In this document: one piece after another, positions 10,540 to 21,399 of the stretch
Numbering within the stretch: the first letter of the stretch is position 1
How the letters are laid out: each line of letters starts with the position of its first letter
Source: Gnetum montanum
Lineage: Eukaryota; Streptophyta; Gnetopsida; Gnetales; Gnetaceae
NCBI GenBank assembly: GCA_015680685.1
Contig: MNCI01036636.1
Span: forward strand, 62,001 to 126,000
DNA: 64,000 bases
Direction: 5' to 3'
Translations under genes and position numbers: made by a program
The notes under the pieces: generated by a model
Told to the model about the DNA's origin: nothing
The model's input: the letters and a program-made list of their open reading frames with translations, nothing else
Databases searched by the model: none

Positions 10540-11720
10540 TCCTTTGTGTTAGACATAGTATGGCTTGGGATATAAGTTTTTGACAAGATTTGTGAACTTG
10601 TTGCCATCCATATCTGCCATTTTGAAGGCCCCATTCTTATAGTATTTCATGACTACAAAAGGGCCTTCCCAATTGGATGGAAATTTGTTTACATGTTCAC
10701 AAACAACCTTGAGGACTAGGTCCCACTTCTTAATCAGCCATTGGTGTAAATTGCAGTGGTGCTTTTGCTGTTGTTTATCCTAGTACTATTTGATGTGTTC
10801 AAGTGTTCAGGTATGCTCCTCCTCTATGGAGTCAAGTTCAATGATCCTTGACTCAATGTTTTGAGCCTCATCTACTATGCTTGAGAGGATCATCCAAAGT
10901 GATGGAACCTACAATTCAAGAGGTAACACTACATTAGATCTATAAACGAAATTGTATGGAGTCTTACCTATAGCAGTTCGACATGTCATATGGTAAGCCC
11001 ACAACATGTAGAGTATTTTCTCATGCCATTTCCTATTACTACTAGTGAGCATCCTTTTGAGAAGGTTGATAATGGCTTTATTTGTTGCCTCTGCTTGATC
11101 GTTTGTTTGTGGGTAATATGGCAATGAAAATGATTGCTTGATGCTAAAAGGTTTTTCTTTCCACACTACTAAATTGTGGCCCATTGTTTATCACAATAGT
11201 CATGGGAAGACTAAACCTTGTTACTATGTTATCCAAGATGAAGTGGCAAACCTATTGAGATGTAGTCTTTCTTAGCAAAATAGCCTCCACCCACTTTGTA
11301 AAGTATTTAGTTGTGGTGATAATAAAGCTATGGCCTATGAAAGACTTAGGCATGATGTGTCCTCTGATGTCTAGTCACCAACACTAGAATAACCACATGA
11401 TCTATGTAGGATGTAGCTCAGTGGGTGACACATGTATGAGATTTGCATGGTATTGACATTCATCGCACGTCCTAACTTTGGCAAGGCAATCTCATTCTAT
11501 GCAAGGCTAGTAGTACCCTAGGCATATGATTTTTGCTACCATGGCCCTAGGGGCTATGTGTACCCCACATAATCCCTCATGCACTTTGTTTTCAATTTTT
11601 TGTGCTTCTTCCCCACCAACGCAAGTGAGTAATATCCCAACAAAGGAGCGTTTGCATATGGTCTTATCTCCTATGAGGGCATACTGTCGAGCTTGCTTTC
11701 AGATTGTATCCTTTTGAGCA
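10540..11720 (-). pseudogene. Integrase pseudogene of element C
   Basis: Reading 11720 down to 10540, an N-terminal zinc-binding region comes first (VHEGLCGVHIAPRA...TCDECQYH). The catalytic core follows (FTKWVEAILLRKT; TIVINNGPQF; YYPQTNDQAEATNKAIINLL; WAYHMTCRTAIGKTPYNFVY), then a C-terminal part with GPFVVMKYYKNGAFKMADMD. The second catalytic Asp (DNG in active enzymes) is Asn, codon at 11186-11188, and element F has the same change. The first Asp and the Glu (AEATN) remain. Stops are scattered; the core from 11184 to 10909 is open. Confidence 0.88.
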
Positions 11721-11879
11721 AATGTCAAGCTATATGGGGGTTTGCTATGTTAAAGGTAAGCTTTAATGTTGGCATATCATTTTTGGATATCTTTTGTACT
11801 TAGAGATGCAAGGTGTACTACTTAAGTAATAGGATCTATGCTTTCTGTTATTGAACTAGGCAAAGTGGCAAACAAGTGC

Positions 11880-12300
11880 AATGGCACATTCAATGCTAAT
11901 GTGGCTAGCACATCAACTATGGTATTCTCATTATGAGGCACATGTTGAACGTCTAATGTTGTAAACTATTTCAGTAAACTCTTAGCTAGATCATAATAAG
12001 GTTGCAAATGTGAATCCTTGCAAGCATAGACTTCAGTGATCTAGTTGAAAACTAATTGCGAATCGTCCTTGACTACCAAATGTTGGATCTTTTGCTCTCG
12101 GGATGCTAAGAGGCCGCTAAGGATTCCTTCATACTCAACTATGTTATTTGTACAAAGGAACAGAAAGTGATACACAAAGGGTCAATTTTCCCTTGAGGGA
12201 AATGTAATAACTACTACGGTGCTTCCACCTCGTGTAGTTGAAGTGTTATCAAAATGTAAAGTTGCTTCGAAATAAGAGGGTATAGGATTTAGGTTATTGA
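11880..12300 (-). pseudogene. aRH (second, archaeal-type RNase H) remnant of element C
   Basis: The minus frame gives TLHFDNTSTTRGGS, FLCTNNIVEYEGILSGLL, DDSQLVFN, YYDLAKSLLK and VQHVPHNENTIVDVLATLA. This set of D, E and D/H motifs, placed after the ordinary RNase H and before integrase, is the extra RNase H that defines the Tat branch of plant Ty3/gypsy elements. Several codons are stops (for example before ITEVYACK). Element F carries the same domain at about 53880-54470. Confidence 0.82.
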
Positions 12301-13990
12301 TGTGTTCATCTAGGAATTTGGGTTCTATTATTGCCCGATCATCAATGGGTGATGTTGTGAGCTATGTGGCTATTGCTTGACCCTTTATTGATGATTGGGA
12401 TACATAATGTAAAGAAAATTCCATAGTTATAGCTTTCAATCAGGCTATCCTACTACTCTCATACAAGTTGGTTATGATATCCCGAAGTATATTGCTCTTG
12501 CTTATGATGTTAACCTTGCTGTGAAATAGGTAGTGTCTCCACTTTTTTAGCACAAACACTAGGGCGAGACAATAATTTTCTACCTCATTGTACTTTTCCT
12601 CGTAAGTTATTAATGCATGGCTTAACTAGTAGACCAGGATTTCAAACTCGTCATCTCTTTTTTGACATAGAAACGTAGCAATAGATGTGTTTGAAGTGGA
12701 AAAGTAGATGTAGAAAGGCTTATCCCTTTGTGGTGGGTAAATATTTGGGAGATGCAAAAGTTCTTTCTTTAGGTTATCAAAGGCTTGTTGACATTGATCT
12801 GTCCACTTGAAGTTGACCCTCTTTTTAAGTAGGTGTTGCATGGGGTGTAGCTTTTCCATCAACTTCGTGATAAACCTCCTAATAAACTATACTTTGCCTT
12901 GTAACCCACATAGCTCTTTAAGGTTTGTAGGTAGTGCTAACTTGATGATAGCCCTCACTTTATTGGGGTCCACTCGTATTCCTATTTTTGATACTACGAA
13001 ACCTAGCATGCATCCGGTTTTAACTCCAAAAACACATTTCTTAGGGTTGAGGCATAGGTCATGCCTATGACAATGTTAGAGGACTATGTTAAGATTGTTG
13101 GGATGATCGATAGCTTTCTTAGACTTGAATGCTATGTCATCAACCTAATCGTTTAGTCTCTCCAAGAGGTAGTCACTAAAAATATATGTCATGGCTCTTT
13201 GATAAGTTGCTCCAGCATTTTTGAGTCTAAAGGACATCATCGTTTAACAAAAGGTTCCCCAAGGGGTCATGAAAGTGTTTGAAAACTGATGCTTTAGGTT
13301 TATATGGATCTGGTTATAACCTAAGAACCCATCGATGAAGGATAGTAAGGCATGACCAACCATAGTGTCTATAAGTTGATCGATACTTGACAATGGGAAA
13401 TCATCTTTAATAATTTCTTTGTTCAAGTATCAAAAGTCTATAAAAATTCATATGCCACTCATTTTCTTAGAAACTAAAATGATGTTTGATATCCATTCCG
13501 AGTAATCGACCACCCAGATGAAACCAACTTGATAAAGCTTGGTGATTTCCTCACGTATAGCTAGTGCAATATTTAGTTTGATTTTACAAACTTTTTTCTT
13601 GAATACCTTGACACGTAGATCTAAGATGATGTTGTGTTGTATGAGCCATGGGTCCAGACCTAACATGTCATCATATGACCATGTATATAATTTAATATTA
13701 TCATGGAGAAATTTTGAGATGTCTCGATGTTCCTATGGATGTAATAGAGAGCTAACTTTCAAGGTTATTACTTCACCTCTGGTGGTAGTTATGGGTATTT
13801 TAGTGAGAGGGTCCTCAATCACATCCCTAGCCTCTAAGTCTAATGCTTGGACTAGATGTTCGGGCCAGTCTAGGGATGTTTCTAGGGACGCTATGGTGTT
13901 GTGAGAGAATAATTCAAAGTCTACCAATTCTTGATTCAAGCATCTTGTAAATCTACCCTAGGGACCTGTCAAGGTCAATGGCAAACAAAG
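12300..13990 (-). pseudogene. Reverse transcriptase-RNase H pseudogene of element C
   Basis: Reading downward from 13990, RT motifs appear in order: IREEITKLYQVGFIWVVDYS, then KDDFPLSSIDQLIDTMVGHA, LLSFIDGFLGYNQIHI, and the polymerase box at 13136-13150. That box reads D-stop-V-D-D where element F has DYVDD, so the Tyr codon has become TAG. The thumb (LNPKKCVFGVKTGCMLGFVV) and RNase H connection (NFKWTDQCQQAFDNLKKELL) follow. Several in-frame stops remain. Domain order and spacing are normal for plant Ty3/gypsy pol. Confidence 0.9.
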
Positions 13991-14149
13991 ATCATCATGC
14001 ATAGCCATTTTTTTTCAAGTGGACCTATCATAACAAGAAAATAAACCAAGTCAAGTGATACTTGTTTGAAGAAACAACATGTAATGAATATATGTAAATC
14101 AACAATGTAACATAAGATAATTACCAAGTTAAGGTTTTAGTGAACCACA

Positions 14150-14590
14150 ATAATGTAATAGTTTAGTCTAAAATGTAAAATGAATGCTAAAATTGCCAAT
14201 TTAAGGTCATGGTAGATCATGACTGGGCTACATTGTAGAGAGAGTGCTAAAATTACCAATTTAAGGTCACGGTGGATTGTAATAATGTAAATTTTAATCT
14301 AAGATGCTAAAATTGGAAGTTTTAAGATCATGGCGGATGATCATTGGGCTACATTACAAATTAAAATTGCTAGTTTAAGGTCTTTGAAGACCGTAATAAT
14401 ATAAGGTTTGGTTTCATATGAAAAATGAATGATAAAATTACTAGTTTAAGGTCATGGAAGACCATTAATGGGACCACACTATAAGTTAAAATTGTCAGTT
14501 TAAGGTGTTTACGGACCATCATATGGTCGTATTGTAGGTTAAAATTACTAGTTTAAGGTCTTTACGGACCATAATAAGGTGATTTGGTTC
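14150..14590. repeat. Hairpin-repeat array 2 of element C
   Basis: About eight units of roughly 50-60 bp, each containing a version of CTAGTTTAAGGTC followed 6 bases later by GACC (for example TAAGGTCTTTACGGACCATA). It separates RT from the start of the opposite-strand gene. The matching array in element F is 57240-57560. Confidence 0.75.
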
Positions 14591-15317
14591 TAGGAGGGTG
14601 CACAAGACTTCTTAGGGTTCCTCCTTCACCATTTTAGTGTGATTTTATGATCACACTTATCAGTTGAGATAGCAACTGTGCTTACAGAAACGTTCTTGCC
14701 CAGGGTAAACCAAGGTATTTTGAAGTTCATGGTTGATGGGTTGATCAAGGGCGAAGAGGTAAAAGGCTGAAATCAATGCCCAAGGGGATTGAGGCACCTA
14801 AGTTAGATTTGGGACATGCCCAAATACAAATGCTACCACTTGTACAACACACTGTATGCTCACCATCACATGGGCACCTTCTTTCAAAACCCATGTGGAA
14901 GCATTTACTGTGCTAGTGAGTGACTCTTGTTAAGGTATTTTAGCATGTTACGCTAGACAAAAATGCTTACTATATTCTTGCATGTTGCCTGATTTTATAT
15001 CGATGAGTGTTATCTTCATGGTAACATAGATACCTTGGCGTTGGCCCAAATGGCTCTACAAGAGTTCTCCTCTACTAGGAATGTGTGTGCTAGTGTGATA
15101 GAATAACTTGGACTTGACCTTAAAACCTATCCAACCAAGTACTCTAAATTCTATGGGAAATGTAAATACGTTAGCTGGTTGGATAGTGAATGGGCATTGC
15201 ATCGACAAATTATCGTTGAAGACGTTCTGGTGAAACTTCCATCATTTCCTATGTCATTTAAGCCTAGTATGTTAAACCTTGCATTTTTTCTTATGTGTTC
15301 AAGTGATGATGAACTTT

Positions 15318-17690
15318 TTACCTTTGCTAAATTTCTTATTTGTTGCTAATTTGTGTAGTAGCGAAGGAATCCCAAAAGGTCACAGTGATCACCTCTGGGC
15401 ATGACGATACTAACCTCATCTTCAAGTACAGGGAGGTGGAGGAGACTCAATGTTGGCTCTGCAATGGGGCCCCAGCCATATTTTTTCATAACATTTAAGA
15501 GGTTGGGCTCATGGATTTGTTTCTAGATTTATACCTAATTGTCCCAGCTGTAGAAATGCTTTTCCTAGCCAATTCCTTCTTTGAGAAGGCTGACCGCTTT
15601 TGCACATGTGTTCAAAATGTGCATGTGGTGTTCAAAATTAACAACCAACTATTTGTGAGTCTTTTTGATGTCCCTTTTGATGGTCTCCCTGTAAGAGAAA
15701 AATCTAGAAAATATTTAAACCATCATGGGGATATTAAGTAATGGCTAGGGACAAGCAAGGATTGAAATGGGATTTACATCCATAAGGTCAAGCTAGCGGT
15801 GGTCCAAACAGTTTACCTTGTCTTCCATGCCCATGATTTCCATAAGCTACTCTCCCAAGGAAACATCCTTAGAGTGTAGTAGGCTTGGATAATGAGCGAG
15901 GTCATGGAGGAAGGGACCTGTTACAATTGGTCCAGGTACCTTTCAAAAGGCTTACATGCTGAGATGGTTAAGCTTAGTGAGAACCTTAACTCTTGTTCCA
16001 ATGTGTACTATGCCTTTTTCATAGCTTGCTTATGATGGTATGCAAAATTCTTGGTGGTTCGTGAAAATGGTGCTTGGCTATAGCAAGATTGTAACCAAAT
16101 ATCTAATTTTTCCTTTGCTAACTTTCTTGTTTGTTGCTAATCAGTGCAGTAGTGAAGAAATCCCAAGAGGTCACAATGATCACCTCTACGCATGATGATA
16201 GTAACCTCTTCTTCAAGTATGTGAAGGTGGAGGAGACTCAATGTTGCCTTTGCAATGGGGCCCTAGCCATCATTGTTCACAACATTCAAGAAGTTGGGCT
16301 CATGGATTTATTTCTGGATATAAACCCAAGTGTCCCAACTACAGAAATGCTTTCCCTAGCTGATTCCTTCTCCAAGATGGTTGACCAAATCCGCACACGT
16401 GTTTACAATGTGCGGGTGGTGTTCAAAACTCATAATCAACTATTTTCAGATCTTTTTTATGTCCCTTATGATGGTATCCCTATAGGAGAAAAATATAGAA
16501 AAGATGCAAACCATCAAGGGGATATTGAGGGATGGCTAGGGACAAACAAGGACTGAAAGGGGATTTACATCCATAAGGTCAAGCTAGCAGTGACCCAAAC
16601 AGTTTACCTTGTCTTCTGTGCCCATGCTTTCCTTAAGCTACTCTCCCAAGGAAACATCCTTGGAGTGTAGTAGGCTTGGATAATGAGGGAGGTCATGGAG
16701 CAAGGGACCTGTTACAATTGGTCCAGGTACCTTTCAAAAGGCTTACATGCTGAGATGGTCAAGCTTCGTGAGAACTTAACTCTCATTCCAATGTGTACTA
16801 TGCCTTTTTCATAGCTTGCTTGTGATGGTTTGTAAAATTTTTGGTGGTTCATGAAAATGGTGCTTTGGTAAATTAGGACAATAACCAAATATCTAATTTT
16901 GCCTTTACTAACTTTCTTGTTTGTTTCTAACTGGTGCAGTAGCGAAGGAATCCCAAGAGGTCATAGTGATCACCTCTAGGCGTGACGATACTAGCCTCTT
17001 CTTCAAGTACAAGGAGGTGGAGGAGACTCAGCATTGGCTTTGCAATGGGTCCCCATCCTTCCTTGTTCACAACAATTAGGGGGTTGGGCTCATGGATTTG
17101 TTTTTGGATATAAACACAAGTTTCCCAACTATAGAAATGCTTTCCCTAGCTGATTCCTTCTCTAAGAAGGCCAACCAGTTCTGCACACGTGTTCACAATG
17201 TGCCAATGCTATTTGAAATCAAGAACCAACTATTTGTATATTTTTTCAGTGTTCCTTCTGAAGGTCTCCCTATAGGAGAAAAATCTAGGAAAGATGAAAA
17301 CCATCAAGGGAATATCAAGGAATGGCTAGGGACAAGCAAGGACAAAAAGGGGATTTACATCCATAAGGTCATGCTAGTGATGGCCTAAACGATTTACCTT
17401 GTCTTCAATGCTAATGCTTTTCCTAAGCTACTCCCCAAGGAAAAATCCTTAGACTAGAGCAAGCTTAGATAATGAGGGAGGTCATGGAGGAAGGAAACCA
17501 TTACAATTGGGTTAGGTACGTTTCAAAAGGCTTACATGCTAAGATGGTCAAGCTTCGTGAGAACCTTGAATCTCATTTCAATGTGTATTATACCTTTTTT
17601 GTAGCTTTCTTATGATAGATTGCATAATTCCTAATAGTTTGTGAAAATGGTTCCTAGGTATAGCAAAATCATAACCAGATATCTAAGACA
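15318..17690 (+). repeat. Tandem triplication (~790 bp unit) of one exon with its splice acceptor
   Basis: Three head-to-tail units have acceptor AGs just before 15359, 16150 and 16940, spaced 791 and 790 bp. Each carries the end of the upstream intron (CTTTGCTAA...TTTGTTGCTAA...GCAG), the exon coding MDLFLD...EMLSLADSF, and about 500 bp more. Units 1 and 2 break off at AACCAAATATCTAA and pass straight into intron sequence; unit 3 runs on into the rest of the exon. Element F has one copy only. The units have diverged, so the event is not recent. Confidence 0.88.
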
Positions 17691-17988
17691 TGGATTTACC
17701 ATGTTTTCTGGACCACCCAGTCCTAAGACCCCCCAAAAGCTATTGGAGAATCACTCTCAATAACGACGAGGGATCATGTGGCATGACCCTTTTGTTCCTA
17801 GGCCAGTGTGAGAGAGGCACCTCCCATTAACATAGGCAATGTGTTAAGGGGGAAGAACCTCATTGTAGAAATAGTGAAGGCTAGGATGCAACATAAGAAG
17901 TCTCATCCTACAGAAAAGCCTCCCTGTATGAATGAAGAGAGGGAAAGAAAGTTGTGAATCAAAGTTCGTAGAGTGTAGCCCCCAGTTG

Positions 17989-18113
17989 GTAAGTGTGCTT
18001 GGCTATTTTGTTAGTGTAGCACTTGCTATGTTGTGCTACGCTAGGTAGCGTCGCACAGCGTAGCACCTATTTCAAGTTGGAGTACCTAGCTTACTGCAAT
18101 TATGTCTTATCAG
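17989..18113 (+). other. Intron of the opposite-strand gene carrying the GCTACGCTA repeat
   Basis: The donor is GTAAGT at 17989 and the acceptor CAG ends at 18113. The intron holds TGTGCTACGCTAGGTAGCG and related inverted units. The intron at the same place in element F (60552-60684) also carries the motif. Confidence 0.6.
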
Positions 18114-19849
18114 TAGAAGAAGAATAAGAAGAGGAAGAGGCTCTAGCCCTTGGAATAGGGGTGCTTGCTAAAGAGGATGAAGAGGCCTCAGCCATAGAAG
18201 AAGAGGTCCCTACTGTAGAGGAAGAGACCCCCATCATTGACCTTTTTGGTGAATGTGGTTCAGTACCCAAGGGGCACATGAGTGTTGAGGATGCTGCCAT
18301 ACTTTTGGATTAGCTAGAAAGATAGGGGCTTCAATTTGATGTTAGTGAGTTTGATTGCTTGTTTGACAGTGTGTCGATGGGTGACCCCCTTGCTATCACC
18401 CTTGAGGGTTTGCTGGGTAGGAGCTTAACACTATCATTTACATTATTTATCATCTTTGTTGTTGTCCTCTCCACCATGGCTAACATGTTTTATTGTGTAG
18501 CAAACACCACTATTGATGCCCCTGCCCCTTCTTCTTCAATCCTTCTCTAACCCTGGATTGAGACCCTTGACAAATTTACTTTTATGGAGGGGGTGGTCAA
18601 TGACATGATTGATCACCTAAGGTAGATGAATTTGGAGATTGGTATGTTAAAATTGCTATGCTAGGCTCTCTACAATGTTGCAATTTTGCTATGTCACTAT
18701 TGACTAATGCTCTCCCATGTATGGTTGGTAGCCTTTCATCTTAAGTGGGATCCTAAGTAAATCATTGAGGTTGATGTTGTACCTAAACTTCCACCAAAGG
18801 TAGTTGAGGTACATTGTCACATATATGATGAAGCAAGTAAATGTGTGTTGTACTCAGTATGCTCCTTATGAGACTGTAGGCATGAAAATCAGGATCTTTG
18901 GAAGTGGGTTCAGAAACTTGAGAAGGAGAAGGCCAACCTAACCACTGAGATAGGGGATCTCCAATCTATGAATGAATTTCTATTGGGTTGGGACACTTGC
19001 AATGGCAGTTGGCATATGACCATTATCGACTATGCAAGATATTGGAAACCATACAAAGTAAAAATGAGGCCACTCGTGAGATCATTGAACAGTGCATGCA
19101 AATGGACCTTCTAGCCTAGAAGAACCAAGACTGGAAGGATTATCGTGCAAAGGTTTATGAATGGGGATAGACCCAAAAGAACAATAAGCACATGTATAAA
19201 ATGGAACATTTCACCTATTGTAAACAATATCGGGATGCAACTGTTGAGTTGCATACCCATAATCTATTCCTTGATGTCATTGGTGCCTCTATAACTTATG
19301 AAAAGTTCATGCAATAGGTGATGGTCAGTGAATCTCCTAAAAGGAAAATGACCCTACCTGCCGGTGAGACCACCACCACCACCTTTTCTCTAGGACCGCT
19401 TAGATGGATAGCTATGGAAAAATGGAAGGTTGCAATAAGCATTAATCTAGGAAACAGGACTTGGGCAAACCTCACTAAGGAGGAGATCCTATGATGTCTT
19501 GTGGTTGGCATGGATAGGATACCCTCCGAAATGGACATGCGGCCATAGCAGGTTAGACAATTTTTTTTGTGTCATAGTTTATTTTATAAAAGCCTTTGTT
19601 GTAGCTTTGATTAATTGTTTTATTTTCTTTCTCACGTAGGATTTGAATAAAGATGCAGGACCTAGTGAAATAGGGAATGATGGTGTGGGTAAAGTCTCAT
19701 AGTGTGGTGGCACGAGATTTTTATTGTTGTCTTTGAATTTAAAAATTTTTGTAAACATTATTGATTGACATTGAATGAAGAATATAATGTAAAATAATTT
19801 GTTGTAGTTTGATTAATGTGGTATATTTACTTTTATTCTTTGTCTTTTT

Positions 19850-20150
19850 GGGCCCCCTGGGAGCTTCTTATTTTAGTTTTAGGCCATTTTGGGTCATCGC
19901 TAGTTTTAGGCCATTTTGGGCCATCACTAGTTTTAGGCCATTTCAGGCTATAGCAATAGTTTAAGGCCATTTTAGGACATTGGTTAATGATAAAACATTT
20001 ATTTTATTTTTGGTGATTTTTTGAGAACTTGAATAACTAGTTTTAGGGCTTAGCGGGCCGTGATGGTAGTTTAAGGTCATTCCAGGCTGCAGTGCTAATT
20101 TAAGGCCATTCTGGCCATCATGCTAGTTTAAGGCCATTTCAGGCCTTATG
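19850..20150. repeat. Hairpin-repeat array 3 of element C (GGCC type)
   Basis: Units of about 30-40 bp of the form AGTTTTAGGCCATTTTGGGC, able to pair as GGCC/GGCC. One unit, AAGGCCATTTCAGGCCTT, is a clean short hairpin. The array lies between the end of the opposite-strand gene and the protease. The matching array in element F is 62525-62785. Confidence 0.78.
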
Positions 20151-20560
20151 TAATGTATTGGTGACAAGGGTAATGCAGCAAGAAAGCTCAATGTAAAATG
20201 CAAATTAGTAAATAGTTGACTTAATGTAAACAGTGAATTCATCGTGAAATGTAAATGATGCACACAGTGGACTTAATGTGGGAAATGTAAATTACGCAAG
20301 CAATATACTTAATGTAAAAGAAAATGTGAATACAATGAACTAGATATAAACACATGAATTATGTATACAACAAAGTGAATGTAAAGGTAGCATATACCAT
20401 TGGAAGTATGAAAAATTTTAATTATGTAGTTGTTTCCTAACCTGACATGGGTTGGGTGAGGTGTAGGACCAGGTGAACCTGCATTGGTACTCCTCTATGT
20501 TATCATTTGCAGCTTGAAATGGCAACTCAGCCCATGTTGTTTCTTTGTTTGGACTGGTTT
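20151..20560. other. Spacer between hairpin array 3 and protease of element C
   Basis: A sequence with loosely repeated TTAATGTAAA / GTGAATGTAAA units (about 20180-20390). No coding similarity recognised. Confidence 0.4.
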
Positions 20561-21070
20561 TAGCCTATTTAAGTGTTTTAGTTTGAACAAGGCCTTAGTT
20601 TTTAGAGATTTTAATCTCTAAACCTTGCTCCACTCCTACGTTATTTATGGCTTGGGGAGCCACTTCATCGTTGTGGATTACCACTTTTCCTCCTCCATAG
20701 GGTAAGTGGATCTCTTGATGTATGGGTGAAGAGACAACCCTTAATTGGGCTAACTATAACCTCCCCAAGATTAGATTGAACCCAGGCATCTCTTCTACCA
20801 CAATGAACACCACACTTGTGGGGAACTAGTCCCCTACCACAGAGTTAATGTGGATAGTTCCCTTTACTACTATGTGCACTCTGTTGAACAATTTCAGGCA
20901 TGAACTTGCCGTGGGCTTGATTTGATCAACCAAACCTAGTTTGTCCACAATGGGAAATGGAATGACATTTGTAGTAGCCCCATTATCAATGTTTACCCTT
21001 CGGATCTTATATTGGCCAACCCAAATTATGATGAACATGCGTGCTATTATCACCTAACCCTTTTTAGTGT
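20560..21070 (-). pseudogene. Protease pseudogene of element C
   Basis: Reading downward: FIIIWVGQYKIRRVNIDNGA, then TTNVIPFPIVDKLGL, VVKGTIHINSVVGD, a stop, and FNLILGRLxLAQL. This is the retropepsin pattern of Tat elements: catalytic D-x-G-A with NVI, and the downstream ILGRxWL. The Trp codon of the last motif is a stop. Element F has the same protein at 63440-63100 (VDNGATTNIIPFPILEKL; FNLILGRSWLA). After the protease the reading leads to the hairpin array and not directly to RT, which starts 6.5 kb further on. Confidence 0.82.
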
Positions 21071-21399
21071 TATCCTTAATGGACTCATCATGAAATGTCA
21101 GCTGAGCTGGTCATGGTTCCTTGACTGTAGAGGAAAGCATGACAACATGGATTACTTTCTCCTTGGTTGACATGTTTTCGTCAACCGGAATGGACATTAA
21201 CATGCGAACCATGGCCTCGCAGTGCACAGTAGATGTCATTACTAAGTCATACAAGCTTAAAGTTGTGGTTTTCTATTTTAGAGCCTATTTAACTTGGGTA
21301 AGGATGTTGAGAAGATCCTACCTACCATCTTTTTGTTTGTTACCCCTCTCCTCCTCCATTCATCCTAGGAGACACATCTTCCGAGGGGGGGATGCAATT

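Larger units (their letters stand above)
14640..19702 (+). pseudogene. Opposite-strand multi-exon gene inside pol of element C, copy 1
   Basis: The function is unknown. The gene is antisense to the host element and lies between its protease and RT. It was recognised by alignment with the copy in element F (57952-62374). Shared exons: to 15266 (donor GTATGT); 15359, 16150 and 16940 (three tandem copies of one exon, the last ending 17988 at GTAAGT); 18114-18641; 18732-19551; 19640-19702. Translation gives an unrecognised domain (EMLSLADSFSKKANQF, LFVYFFSVPSEGLPIG, IKEWLGTSKD), an acidic linker (EEEALALGIG, IEEEVPTVEEE), a stretch ending DKFTFMEGVVNDMIDHL, and a coiled coil (VQKLEKEKANLTTEIGDLQS). 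Many stops show decay. It could be a captured host gene or a long-standing accessory ORF of the family. Confidence 0.72.

Noticed and set aside
15511-17388. Three separate small genes
   Set aside because: They are the three tandem copies of one exon of the opposite-strand gene, not independent genes.
18359-18550. Membrane protein with a hydrophobic helix (LTLSFTLFIIFVVVLSTM)
   Set aside because: The hydrophobic run sits in an exon of the opposite-strand gene and is not present in the aligned part of element F, so it is probably a decay product of that exon.
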